Part shown: positions 32,377 to 39,991 of the stretch, one piece after another
Layout of the letters: each line of letters opens with the position of its first letter
How positions within the stretch are numbered: the stretch's first letter is position 1
Source: Planctomycetota bacterium
GTDB lineage: Bacteria > Planctomycetota > UBA1135 > GCA-002686595
Direction of reading: 5' to 3'
NCBI GenBank assembly: GCA_020638835.1
Contig: JACKHV010000010.1
Coordinates: 1-51,423, forward strand
DNA: 51,423 nucleotides
Notes under the pieces: generated by a model
What the model saw: the letters and a program-made list of their open reading frames with translations, nothing else
Told to the model about the DNA's origin: nothing
The model's database searches: none
Position numbers and translations under genes: made by a program

Positions 32377-34203
32377 TCAGCGGTACTTCACGACCCGCAC
32401 CAGACCCCGGTCGTCGTAGACCTCGACCCTTCCGTCGAGCGCTCCACTCTGCCGCTGAACGTGCCAGGCGTCGAACACGTTCTGCCAGCTGAAGACCGGC
32501 ACCGGGTCGGGCTTGCGGTTGCGTTCGACGCTCTCCGCGTACAGACGATCCGCCTCGGCATCGACCCACGCGCGGTCCATGCCCAGCTGGCGCGCACGCT
32601 CGACGTCTCGGTTGCTGCGAAGACCCGACTCGCGCAGTTGCCCGCGCTCGAGTTCCTGCGCCCGAGCGCGCTCGACGCGCTGCTCGGCGGTCAGGCCGGT
32701 CAGCGAGACCATCAACGCCTCGTGCGCTGCGACGGCTCCCTTGTAGACATCGCGCTGCAGCGCGTCGTCGCCGTTCTGCAGAGCGATCTGGACCGCAACT
32801 TCCGAGTCGCGCTCGTCGCCGTCGCCGTCGACGAGCGGGAACGGAACGCCGCGCGAGAGGTCGAGCGCGATCCAGCGGCCGTCGATCCGTTCGGCCACGG
32901 CTCGCGGCGGGACGACCGCCTCGTACGTGAAGGGCACCCCTCCACGCGGATCGGCGTTGCCGCGCCAGTAGTAGAGCAAGCGGTGCGAGACCACCGGCTT
33001 CCAGCGGCGCACGCGCGTTGCGGTACCGGCAAGCGACGCGCTCAGCACTTCTTCCGCGTCGCCTCCCGCGACGTCGAACACCAACCCCGCTTCGGTTCTT
33101 CTCACCACCGCCCAACCGGAGTGGCAGCGCGGGTACTTGCACATCCCCGTCTCGACGCGCAGCGGCGAGTCGTCTGCCTTGGTGAAGCTGATCAGGCGCA
33201 CCATCCCGAGCGCATCCGAGGGCAAGGTCAGCGGGCGACCCTCCAGCGAGAGCGGCAGGTACAGCGTCGCGTCGACGAGGTCCGGATCCTCGAGGCTCCC
33301 GACTGCGACCGCGAGTTCCGTCTCCGGCCACGGCGGCATGAAGAACGCCTTCTCATCGGTGGTCTCGTTCCACCAGTCCGCACCAGGCCTCACGAGCTCG
33401 AGTGAACTCAGCTCCGGAACGCAGAATCCCAGCGCCTCACCGTCCGCGCGGAACGGCATGACCAGCGGCGTTCCTTCCGGATCGGCCACTTCCGCGAGGA
33501 CGCAGCGACCGTGGCTGACCAAGCCGAGCGGACCGCCCGCGCGCGGTCGCAGCCCGTGGTGCGCGGAAAGCGGGTTGCCCCGCGCGTCGAACACGCCGAG
33601 CGCCGTACTGTTGCCGTCGAGAGGATCCCGTCCGGCGACCCAGACGCGCGAGTCCTTCCCACCCTGGCCCGACGGAACGACGTGCACCTGCGTCCAATTC
33701 GCGAGCACCTCGCCGTCGACATCCACGGGCGTGAAGGCGCCGGTCGCCATGTCGAGGAAGCCGGGCTCGTTGGACCCGCGCTCTTCCCCGTAGCGGCCCA
33801 CGAAGGCATGACGCCCGTCGATCGGGATCAGGTTCGCGTAGATCGGGGGGACGACCCAGTCGAGCCCGCAGCGCACGTAGCAGATCTGCTCGCCGATCAG
33901 CTGATCCCGCCGCTTGGTCGAGATGCCGGGCAGCACATCGCCGCTCTGCACGCGTCCGTAGTAGACGAAGCACCCCTCGCGCCCCGCGAACGGAACGGGC
34001 GGCGATAGGGCCACGCGCTCCGTCCGATCGTGCCGGCGGTTCGGGTCTTGATTGGAGCGGTACGCGGCGTACGCGTCGTGCGAATCCGGCGCCGCAGCGG
34101 CGGGAACCGCCGGCGTGGTTCCGGGCGCGCTCTCCGACTTCGGCGTCGAGCTACAAGAAAAGAGCAAGGAGGCCGCAACGAAAGCGAATCGGATCGACTT
34201 CAT
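32377..34203 (-). CDS. Large lipoprotein of unknown function
   Basis: Secreted 608-residue protein. The start ATG at 34203 (MKSIRFAFVAASLLFSC) gives a lipobox with Cys17; the frame upstream has no signal. An Ala/Pro/Ser linker follows. The body has features of a beta-propeller-like protein: CFVYYGRVQSGDV, CGLDWVVPPIYANLIPIDGRHAFVGRYGEE, RVWVAGRDPLDGNSTALGVFD, with a WG-repeat feel (WVVPPIYANLIPIDG). A helical, charged stretch rich in Arg/Glu (about 515-575) precedes a C-terminal VEVYDDRGLVRVVKYR. Function not assigned. It is convergent with the ParB-like gene. Confidence 0.68.
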   Translation of the reverse strand: MKSIRFAFVAASLLFSCSSTPKSESAPGTTPAVPAAAAPDSHDAYAAYRSNQDPNRRHDRTERVALSPPVPFAGREGCFVYYGRVQSGDVLPGISTKRRDQLIGEQICYVRCGLDWVVPPIYANLIPIDGRHAFVGRYGEERGSNEPGFLDMATGAFTPVDVDGEVLANWTQVHVVPSGQGGKDSRVWVAGRDPLDGNSTALGVFDARGNPLSAHHGLRPRAGGPLGLVSHGRCVLAEVADPEGTPLVMPFRADGEALGFCVPELSSLELVRPGADWWNETTDEKAFFMPPWPETELAVAVGSLEDPDLVDATLYLPLSLEGRPLTLPSDALGMVRLISFTKADDSPLRVETGMCKYPRCHSGWAVVRRTEAGLVFDVAGGDAEEVLSASLAGTATRVRRWKPVVSHRLLYYWRGNADPRGGVPFTYEAVVPPRAVAERIDGRWIALDLSRGVPFPLVDGDGDERDSEVAVQIALQNGDDALQRDVYKGAVAAHEALMVSLTGLTAEQRVERARAQELERGQLRESGLRSNRDVERARQLGMDRAWVDAEADRLYAESVERNRKPDPVPVFSWQNVFDAWHVQRQSGALDGRVEVYDDRGLVRVVKYR

Positions 34204-34411
34204 CTTGTGTTGGTCTAGCGGGAACGGTGGCTCGAGATTCTCCGAGCTGCGTCTTGGCCTGTCCAGCCTCGGAATCCGATGACTCCAAGATCGACTCGGG
34301 TCGATGCTGTGGCCCGTCCCACGTCGCTCGTCGCGCCTTCGGGCCAAACGCGCCACGACGAAGCGCCTGGATGAAGGCCGCGGCGGAGGCGCGCGCCATC
34401 CTGGCCGCGGC

Positions 34412-34816
34412 TCAAGAGTCGACGTGCTCGATGAGGACCCCGCCGCCGTCGACGCTCAGATAGATCGTCACCGCGGGAGTGTCCAGCACTCCGTCCGTGT
34501 CGGGCCCGAGTGCGGTCATCACGAAGTCGCAGGCGACCTGCGGCACGGCTTGCCCGCCGACGACGAACGGCAGCTGTGTCGCGGGCACCGACGTCGACTG
34601 CCCGCCCGCGTCGACGAGCGTCAGCCCCCCGTCCGGAACGACGAAGAGCGCGCTCGGCGCGCGCAGCATCCGCGCCGCTTCCTCGTACCTCTCGTGGTGG
34701 AGGTGACCGGCGAAGGCCTCGGTCGTTCGCCCGGGACGCTGGAACCACCACGCAGCCATGGCGAGCCCGAGGAGGATCGCGGCGACGCCGGTGCCCGTTC
34801 TCATGCGTGCGGTCAT
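34412..34816 (-). CDS. Small membrane-anchored protein of unknown function
   Basis: A 134-residue protein with an N-terminal anchor (TGVAAILLGLAMAAWWF) and a mature domain of about 105 residues (FAGHLHHERYEEAARMLRAPS, then beta strands ending TIYLSVDGGGVLIEHVDS). The helix at the start of the mature part with HxxxRYEEA resembles the first helix of NTF2-like lipoproteins. ATG at 34816 or 34804. It sits 155 bases downstream of the PagL-like gene on the same strand and may be the last gene of that operon. Confidence 0.55.
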   Translation of the reverse strand: MTARMRTGTGVAAILLGLAMAAWWFQRPGRTTEAFAGHLHHERYEEAARMLRAPSALFVVPDGGLTLVDAGGQSTSVPATQLPFVVGGQAVPQVACDFVMTALGPDTDGVLDTPAVTIYLSVDGGGVLIEHVDS

Positions 34817-34971
34817 TCGATTCTGTTGTCGACTCGACTTCGAGAACCCCACGCTACGCGGCTCCCGCCGCCCGTGCAACGTCGAGGGCGAGGAGGCGCG
34901 ACCCGAGCCCCGCTGAATTCGCGTGCCGCCGTCCGTAAGTCGCAGCGACCGTCGGATGGTCCGCGCTGCCC

Positions 34972-36246
34972 TCAAGGCCGCAGCCGCAAGGGTCCCATCG
35001 CGCGGTCGCGGTCGCGCAAGCAAGCTGCGCCGCGACCCGACCCACCGAGCACCAGGCGCAATCCGACCAGCGAAGAGTCGTCGTCCAGGCCGTCTTCCGC
35101 GAACACCGACACCGACACACCCGCGGGAGTCGGCAGCGCGAGTTCGATCGAGAGCGGGACTCCGAAGGACTCTTGCCCGAAGTCCTCGCGCGTCTCGCGA
35201 CCGACGATCCCCGAGCCGACGCTGAGCCAGTCCAGGGGGTAGGCCTTGAACAACAGTGACAGCGCGACGCGATCTTCTTGGAGCTTGCGCGCTTCGTAGC
35301 CCAGCGAGCCGGCGACGGTCATCAAGTCGTTCGCGTACCACTCGCCGAAGATCGTCGTCTCGTCGTCCGAGAAGACGTCGAGTTCCTGGCGGTCGTAACC
35401 CACGCCGAACAGCCCACGGTATCTTCGCGCATAGAGCGCGCCCCCCATCTCGCGCAAGGACTCGCCGGCGAGATCGTCGAGGCCGGCGCGGAGCTGGACG
35501 TGGAGCGGCCCGGCGACACGCGCATCGGCGGCGAGCAGGGCGCCGCTCGCCGCAGTACCGCCGATCTCGCCGGCGCGGCCCTCGACGCGCAAGGACCAGG
35601 GCCAGGCAACGATCGGCGGCAGGTCTCGACGTGGTGACTCCATCCGCTCCGCTCGCCCCGCGTCCATCTGCAGTCCGATCATGGCACCGAGTCCTTCCCA
35701 CGAGGGGTTGTCGTCGACCAATCCCCGGCCGTTCGAGACGTGCTGTTGGCGAACGGAGAACGTCAGCGCGAGAGGCCCCGGGATGTCGAACGCAGCGCCG
35801 ACGCCGATGTGCCGCGTTCCGTTGAGGCGCGTCCCACCGCTCGGAAACGCCTCATCGGTCGCGAGCAGTCCCAAGCCGAAGTCGACGAACGCGCCCCACG
35901 CCTCCCCGTCGATCGCATACCAGCGCAGCAGTCCGTCGAGTCCGAACCCAGCCGCGTCGCTCACTCCGCCGTCGACTTCGGGTGCTCCGTCGAAGGAGGC
36001 GAGGTCCAGCTCACCGAGGAGGGCGAAGCTGTCTCGGAAGCGGTGCTCGACCCCCAGCCGCAAGGAGTCGAGCGAGATCGAGCGTGGGTCGTCGGACGGT
36101 GGCTCGAAGTGCCCGGCTTGGACGCTCCACACGCGCGACCCCTCCGCGGCCCTGCCGCGACCGACTCCGGACTCGACGTGGCGGGGTGCGCTGCAGGCGA
36201 AGAGGGAGCCGAGCAGGGCCAAGGGTGCGAGCGCCGCGCGCCTCAT
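34972..36246 (-). CDS. PagL-like lipid A 3-O-deacylase with extra C-terminal barrel
   Basis: Outer-membrane protein of 424 residues, start ATG 36246 with a signal peptide carrying a Cys (LLGSLFAC). The N-terminal half matches PagL: SVQAGHFEP-type first strand, GAFVDFGLGLLATDEAFP, HIGVGAAFDIPGPLALTFSVRQQH and the active-site signature HVSNG (His169, Ser171) followed by NPSWEG with Glu184, equivalent in spacing to the His-Ser-Glu set of PagL. PagL enzymes remove the 3-O acyl chain of lipid A. The second half (about 205-424) is another beta-rich segment of unknown role, since PagL itself is only about 150-180 residues. Overlaps the upstream hydrolase gene by 4 bases (ATGA). Confidence 0.75.
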   Translation of the reverse strand: MRRAALAPLALLGSLFACSAPRHVESGVGRGRAAEGSRVWSVQAGHFEPPSDDPRSISLDSLRLGVEHRFRDSFALLGELDLASFDGAPEVDGGVSDAAGFGLDGLLRWYAIDGEAWGAFVDFGLGLLATDEAFPSGGTRLNGTRHIGVGAAFDIPGPLALTFSVRQQHVSNGRGLVDDNPSWEGLGAMIGLQMDAGRAERMESPRRDLPPIVAWPWSLRVEGRAGEIGGTAASGALLAADARVAGPLHVQLRAGLDDLAGESLREMGGALYARRYRGLFGVGYDRQELDVFSDDETTIFGEWYANDLMTVAGSLGYEARKLQEDRVALSLLFKAYPLDWLSVGSGIVGRETREDFGQESFGVPLSIELALPTPAGVSVSVFAEDGLDDDSSLVGLRLVLGGSGRGAACLRDRDRAMGPLRLRP

Positions 36247-37421
36247 CGCGCCGTTCCTCCTTCATCCTCGCGCACCAGCGTCAAGACCGTGCGCAGCAGG
36301 GCCCGGCTACGCCGCTGCTGCTCTTCATGCCCGAAGAAGTGGTCGGCGCCCGGCTCGAGCAGCACGTGATCGCCGTCGAGGAACGCGTCGGCGAGCAGCA
36401 CGAGGCCGTCGTTGGGAGCGAGGGTGCGCAAGTAGCGGTAGCCTCGCCGTCCGAGATCGCTGACGTTGCCCGAGAGCGGCACGCCCACGTAGCTCACGCG
36501 CGTCAGGTGGGCGGGGAACTCGAGAGACTCGAGACAACGGCGGCGCGACTCCGTCCGCAGCCCGGCGAGCCCATCGAGGTCGAAGCCCTCGAATCGAAAC
36601 AGCAACCAGACCCACCAGCGCCGGCTCGCGCGCAGGGCGCGATCCGCGAGCGGACTGCCTCGCAGCGCGCCCCCGATGTTGAGCCAAGCCGCGACGTGCG
36701 CGCACTCGCGAGCGTCGAGCAGGCTCCCGAGCGCGAGGGCGACCTCGGGACTCGACTTGCTGGCGCTGACCACGATCCAGCGGCCTTCGTGATCGGCAAC
36801 GGAACGGACCGCGGCTGCGACCGCGCGTGCGTTCTCCTCCACGCTGCCGTTCTCGTCCACGGGCACGAACCGCGTGCGGATCCCCAGGCTCTCGATCGCG
36901 GCCCGCTGGAGCGCGAAGTCCGAGCCGGTCTCGGTCCCGTGCGAGCGGTAGAACCAGCCCGGCACGAAGAGCACACCCACGTCTTGCCGGTCTTCCGGAA
37001 GTGGAGTCGGCACCCCGACGCGACGCAGCACCTCCAGCTCTCGACGATAGAGCTCGCTCGCGTGCGCCTGCCGGGGATCCGCGGAGACGGCCTCGACGAG
37101 GAGCAGGGTCGCGACGTCCGGCGAGTAGCGCCGGGACCACTCCGCGAGGTCGGCCGACGAGGGTCGCTCCTCTCGCTCCCGCACGCGTTGCCGCAGTCCT
37201 TCCAGCTCGCGGGGCAATTCGGCTCCCACGAGGAAGGCCTGTGCGAGCGCACTGTCGACCGGTCCCCGGAACTCGTGGCCGGCGACGACGCCGCTCGCCG
37301 GGAACTCCGGGATCGCGGCGCAGCCCGCCAGCACGGCCGCGAGTAGGCTGCGGGCGAGGCCGGCACAGCTATAGGTGACCGGTCGTCTATTCTGCGAGTC
37401 GAGGAGACCGAGGTCGTTCAT
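36243..37421 (-). CDS. Alpha/beta-hydrolase-like lipoprotein
   Basis: A 392-residue predicted lipoprotein (AGLARSLLAAVLAGC, lipidation at about Cys34). A hydrolase-like fold is suggested by VGVLFVPGWFYRSHGTETG, WIVVSASKSSPEVALALGS (a nucleophile-elbow position but with Ser in place of the usual Gly residues) and LAPNDGLVLLADAFLDGDHVLLEPGADHFFGHEEQ with possible Asp and His of a triad. ATG at 37421 lies 3 bases after the tetR stop; no other start exists before the signal peptide. A predicted operator sits inside its first codons (37371-37390). Lies between the regulator and the PagL-like gene, so a lipid or lipopolysaccharide substrate is plausible but unproven. Confidence 0.65.
   Translation of the reverse strand: MNDLGLLDSQNRRPVTYSCAGLARSLLAAVLAGCAAIPEFPASGVVAGHEFRGPVDSALAQAFLVGAELPRELEGLRQRVREREERPSSADLAEWSRRYSPDVATLLLVEAVSADPRQAHASELYRRELEVLRRVGVPTPLPEDRQDVGVLFVPGWFYRSHGTETGSDFALQRAAIESLGIRTRFVPVDENGSVEENARAVAAAVRSVADHEGRWIVVSASKSSPEVALALGSLLDARECAHVAAWLNIGGALRGSPLADRALRASRRWWVWLLFRFEGFDLDGLAGLRTESRRRCLESLEFPAHLTRVSYVGVPLSGNVSDLGRRGYRYLRTLAPNDGLVLLADAFLDGDHVLLEPGADHFFGHEEQQRRSRALLRTVLTLVREDEGGTAR
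37368..37396 (-). promoter_or_regulatory. Second TetR operator with -10-like element, inside hydrolase gene
   Basis: Palindrome ATAGGTGACCGGTCGTCTAT at 37371-37390, centred at 37380/37381, with only two mismatched pairs. It matches the tetR operator at 17 of 20 positions when that one is read on the other strand. On the minus strand a TATAGC (37368-37373) is placed exactly as the -10 box of tetR is placed relative to its operator; the -35 position (CGCAGA) is poor. Confidence 0.6.
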
Positions 37422-37424
37422 GGC

Positions 37425-38042
37425 TCAGCTCGAAGGACCCGCTGCGGACGGGGCGAGGAGTTCGTCGAAGAGCAGCTCGAGGCACTCCCGCAGCGGATCG
37501 ACGCGGGATTCGACCTTCATGCGCAGGAGCGCCCCCTCCCACGCATTGATGAGGAAGTCGGCGAGCAAGCCGGGCGACCTCCCCGAGGCGACCTCGCCCC
37601 GCTGCTGCGCCCGAGCGATGACGTCCGCGAAGGCCGTGCGCCACGCCCCCATGGTCTCGCGCAGGGCGAGGGACACCGCGGGCGCGGTGCCTTCCAGCTC
37701 GGCCCCCAGGTTGCCGATCAGGCACCCTCCGCGGGCTCCATTCGCCACGAAGCGCTCGACCAGCCCGTCGAAGAAGTCCCGCAAGGCCGCTCGTGGCCGC
37801 TCGCGGCTCGCCTCGAGCATGCGGTCGAGTTCCGCCTGGAACAGCTCGGCGTAGCGCCGGACCACGGCCGCGGCGAAGGCTTCCTTGCTGGGGTAATAGG
37901 CGTAGAACGACCCCTTGGGGATGCCGGCGAGGCCCACGACCTGCTGGATCCCCGTCCCGTGGTAGCCCGACGTCCGGAGTTGCTCGACGCCCAGGTCGAG
38001 CAGGTTCTCCCGTTTGGCTGCGACCCGTTGGCGCGATCCCAT
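37425..38042 (-). CDS. TetR/AcrR-family transcriptional regulator
   Basis: Repressor-type regulator of 205 residues. The N-terminal helix-turn-helix domain is typical (KRENLLDLGVEQLRTSGYHGTGIQQVVGLAGIPKGSFYAYYPSKEAFAAAVVRRY). The C-terminal ligand domain carries GCLIGNLGAEL and a WEGALLRMKVE segment, as in the NemR/AcuR type of TetR proteins that respond to reactive electrophiles or small unsaturated acids; the inducer here is unknown. It heads a minus-strand group with hydrolase and PagL-like genes. A palindromic operator overlaps its own predicted promoter, indicating autorepression. Confidence 0.93.
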   Translation of the reverse strand: MGSRQRVAAKRENLLDLGVEQLRTSGYHGTGIQQVVGLAGIPKGSFYAYYPSKEAFAAAVVRRYAELFQAELDRMLEASRERPRAALRDFFDGLVERFVANGARGGCLIGNLGAELEGTAPAVSLALRETMGAWRTAFADVIARAQQRGEVASGRSPGLLADFLINAWEGALLRMKVESRVDPLRECLELLFDELLAPSAAGPSS

Positions 38043-38048
38043 ACCAGC

Positions 38049-38077
38049 TCTATAGCCGACCGGTCACCTTCACGCAA
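38049..38077 (-). promoter_or_regulatory. tetR promoter with operator in the spacer (leaderless start)
   Basis: On the minus strand TTGCGT (38072-38077) and TATAGA (38049-38054) are separated by exactly 17 bases. That spacer contains GACCGGTC at 38058-38065, the core of the operator GAAGGTGACCGGTCGGCTAT (38052-38071, minus strand). Transcription would begin about seven bases past the -10, i.e. at the ATG of tetR (38042), so the mRNA would be leaderless. Confidence 0.65.
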
Positions 38078-38590
38078 GCTGCCCGTTCGTCTTCCCGCGA
38101 TTCCGGGACCTCCCCGGCACCATCGAGGCTTCTCCTCGTCGGTCGGAGACGGCACCTGGCAGCCCGTTGAGGAACAGCTTCGGGTGCCGGGGCGAGAGCA
38201 GCGGCCTCGGAGCGGCGCCTTTGATCTGAGGTGAATCGGTGGATTCGGCGCGGCTCGCGGGTGTCGCAGCGTGGCGGATGAGGTCGTCATCGTGCCGAGT
38301 GAAGTTCTCAACGGGCCGCTGGGCTCGTGCCCTCGAGAACCCGCACGCAGTTCTGCAATCATGACCAGGACCTCAGCCTGCTCGTTGCCGCTCGGACGGG
38401 GCCTGCTCGGCGTGCTGACTCTGATTCCCGCGCCGGCCGCGACGGCGGTGGCGACGGGCACCGTCTGCAACGCGGTCGCGTCGGTGAACGAAATCGGTCC
38501 CGGGGCCGGAGGAATCTCCGGCCCTCCGGAACTCCGCCTGGTCGGTGCGCCGGTGATCGGTGGTCCGTTCGCGTTCCGCGTCAGTGGCGG
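38078..38590. other. Intergenic region without a convincing gene
   Basis: About 510 bases between the tetR promoter and the repeat upstream of the aminotransferase gene. A weak open frame (38271-38654, plus) contains PPELRLVGAPVIGGPFAFRVSGG, which resembles the C-terminal segment of some secreted planctomycete proteins, but its first half has no signal peptide or family pattern. Probably the debris of a decayed gene; otherwise nothing recognised. Confidence 0.4.
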
Positions 38591-38671
38591 GAGGGTACCG
38601 ACCGAACCGGGCAGGAAGCCCGCACTCGCTGTGCGAGGGGTGTGTGGAGATTGACCTGGTTCGGTACCCTC
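38591..38671. repeat. Palindromic repeat upstream of the aminotransferase gene
   Basis: GAGGGTACCGA (38591-38601) and TCGGTACCCTC (38661-38671) form a perfect 11-bp inverted repeat ending 5 bases before the ATG. Its right part (CGCTGTG, then GGTGTG and ACCTGGTTCGGTACC at 38654-38668) is an inverted, slightly diverged copy of the left part of the repeat at 39886-39989. Confidence 0.65.
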
Positions 38672-38676
38672 CCCCC

Positions 38677-39903
38677 ATGAAGCGCCCCGCCTTCCTCTCC
38701 GACGACTGCCCGCCGATGGGCATCTACGAGACCCTCTACGCCTTCCGCGACAGCTTCGGCAAGTTCATGGGCGAGCCGGGTACGCATCCCTGGTCGCAAG
38801 GCTTCCCGCTCACGACGCAGCTCGAAGGCGGGCCGCCGCTGCCGAGCAGCGTCGAGGTGACGTGGGAGGACCGCTTCTATCCGAAGGCCTGGGGCCATCC
38901 GAAGCTGCGCGAGGCGATCGCCGGGCACTACAACGACTACTACGGGTCGAGCATCGCGCCGGAGAACGTGATGGTCTTCGCCGGCGGGCGGCCGGGGATC
39001 TTCGCGGTGCTCGCGTTCTTGAAGCGGCACGTCGAGGTGCGCATCGCCGGCGCGGAGTGGCCGGCCTACCTCGACATCCTGACGCAGACCGAGTCGAACT
39101 GGCGCGTCGTGCCGTCCACGCCGGAGAACGGCTTCCATCCGCCGAACGCCGCCTACTTCGACCGCGCGGGCTTGAACGCGAAGACGCACCTCCTGGCGGT
39201 GCTGTCGAACCCCGGGAACCCGACGGGGCACACGCGCGCGGGCGCCGAGCTCGAGGAGCTGATCGGCATGGCCGAGGAATCCAAGAACGGCATCCTGCTC
39301 GACGAGGCCTACGAGATGTTCCACCACTCGGGCGGCGTGTCGGGCATCCGGTACGTGAAGGACCTCGACAACAGCAACGTCTTCCTCGCGGGCGCCTGCA
39401 CCAAGGGCTTGCAGTGCCCCGGCATCCGCGTCGGCTGGATCATCGCGAGCAAGCACAACATCGAGGTGCTCTCCAACTTCTCGAGCTTCGGCATGGGCGG
39501 CGTGAGCCACCCGTCGCAGCTCTACGCCGTCGAACTCCTCGAGCGCACGCGCGTCGCGCAAGCGCGCAAGGCGATCGACGCGCACTACAGCATGCAACGC
39601 GCCCGCTACGGCGCCGCCTTCGAGGAGCTGGGCCTGCACGTCGCGACCGGCGACGGCGGCTTCTACCACTGGACGCGGCTGCCCGACGGCATGACCGCGG
39701 CCGAGCTGAACCGCCGCCTCTTCAAGCACGGCGCCGCGATCCTCGAGGGCAAGGACTGCGACATGGCGCGCCCGCACGCGAAGGACCCGAACTACGTCTC
39801 GCCTTACGCGAACTGGTTCCGCTTCTCGTTCGGGCCGTTGTTGCCCGAGTCGTTCGAGAGCGACATCGCGATTCTGCGGCAGGCGGTACGGAACCAGGTA
39901 TAA
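38677..39903 (+). CDS. PLP-dependent class I/II aminotransferase
   Basis: Fold-type I aminotransferase of 408 residues. Motifs are complete: a cofactor-binding AGGRPGIF (about 103-109), Tyr/Trp-rich substrate loop AEWPAYLD, NPGNPTG (178-184), LLDEAYEMF with Asp209, the Schiff-base Lys243 in GACTKGLQCPGIRVGW, and C-terminal Arg in ANWFRFSFG. Substrate cannot be read from sequence. ATG at 38677 begins MKRPAFLSDDCPPMGIYE; the leader is CCCTCCCCCC with no Shine-Dalgarno site. Both ends of the gene abut copies of a palindromic repeat: the last codons and the TAA lie within the right copy. Confidence 0.92.
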   Translation: MKRPAFLSDDCPPMGIYETLYAFRDSFGKFMGEPGTHPWSQGFPLTTQLEGGPPLPSSVEVTWEDRFYPKAWGHPKLREAIAGHYNDYYGSSIAPENVMVFAGGRPGIFAVLAFLKRHVEVRIAGAEWPAYLDILTQTESNWRVVPSTPENGFHPPNAAYFDRAGLNAKTHLLAVLSNPGNPTGHTRAGAELEELIGMAEESKNGILLDEAYEMFHHSGGVSGIRYVKDLDNSNVFLAGACTKGLQCPGIRVGWIIASKHNIEVLSNFSSFGMGGVSHPSQLYAVELLERTRVAQARKAIDAHYSMQRARYGAAFEELGLHVATGDGGFYHWTRLPDGMTAAELNRRLFKHGAAILEGKDCDMARPHAKDPNYVSPYANWFRFSFGPLLPESFESDIAILRQAVRNQV

Positions 39904-39989
39904 AACCTCACACCCACAGCGTGTCGACGCCTGCGGAACGGGCGCCCGTGTCGTGCGGAAGGTTTGAGGATTCGACGCTGGTTCCGTAC
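39886..39989. repeat. MITE/REP-like element at the 3' end of the aminotransferase gene
   Basis: Terminal arms GTACGGAACCAG (39886-39897) and CTGGTTCCGTAC (39978-39989) are perfect inverted repeats. The similarity continues inward less perfectly (AAACCTCA on the left, TGAGGATT on the right). The 104-base element contains no coding sequence apart from the last codons and stop of the aminotransferase. It ends 3 bases before the stop codon of the convergent TPR lipoprotein gene. Confidence 0.7.
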
Positions 39990-39991
39990 TG

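Noticed and set aside
32338..32381. GCTGAG/CTCAGC inverted repeat between the ParB-like gene and the convergent lipoprotein gene
   Set aside because: Only 6-bp arms 32 bases apart, overlapping both stop regions; too weak to call a terminator.
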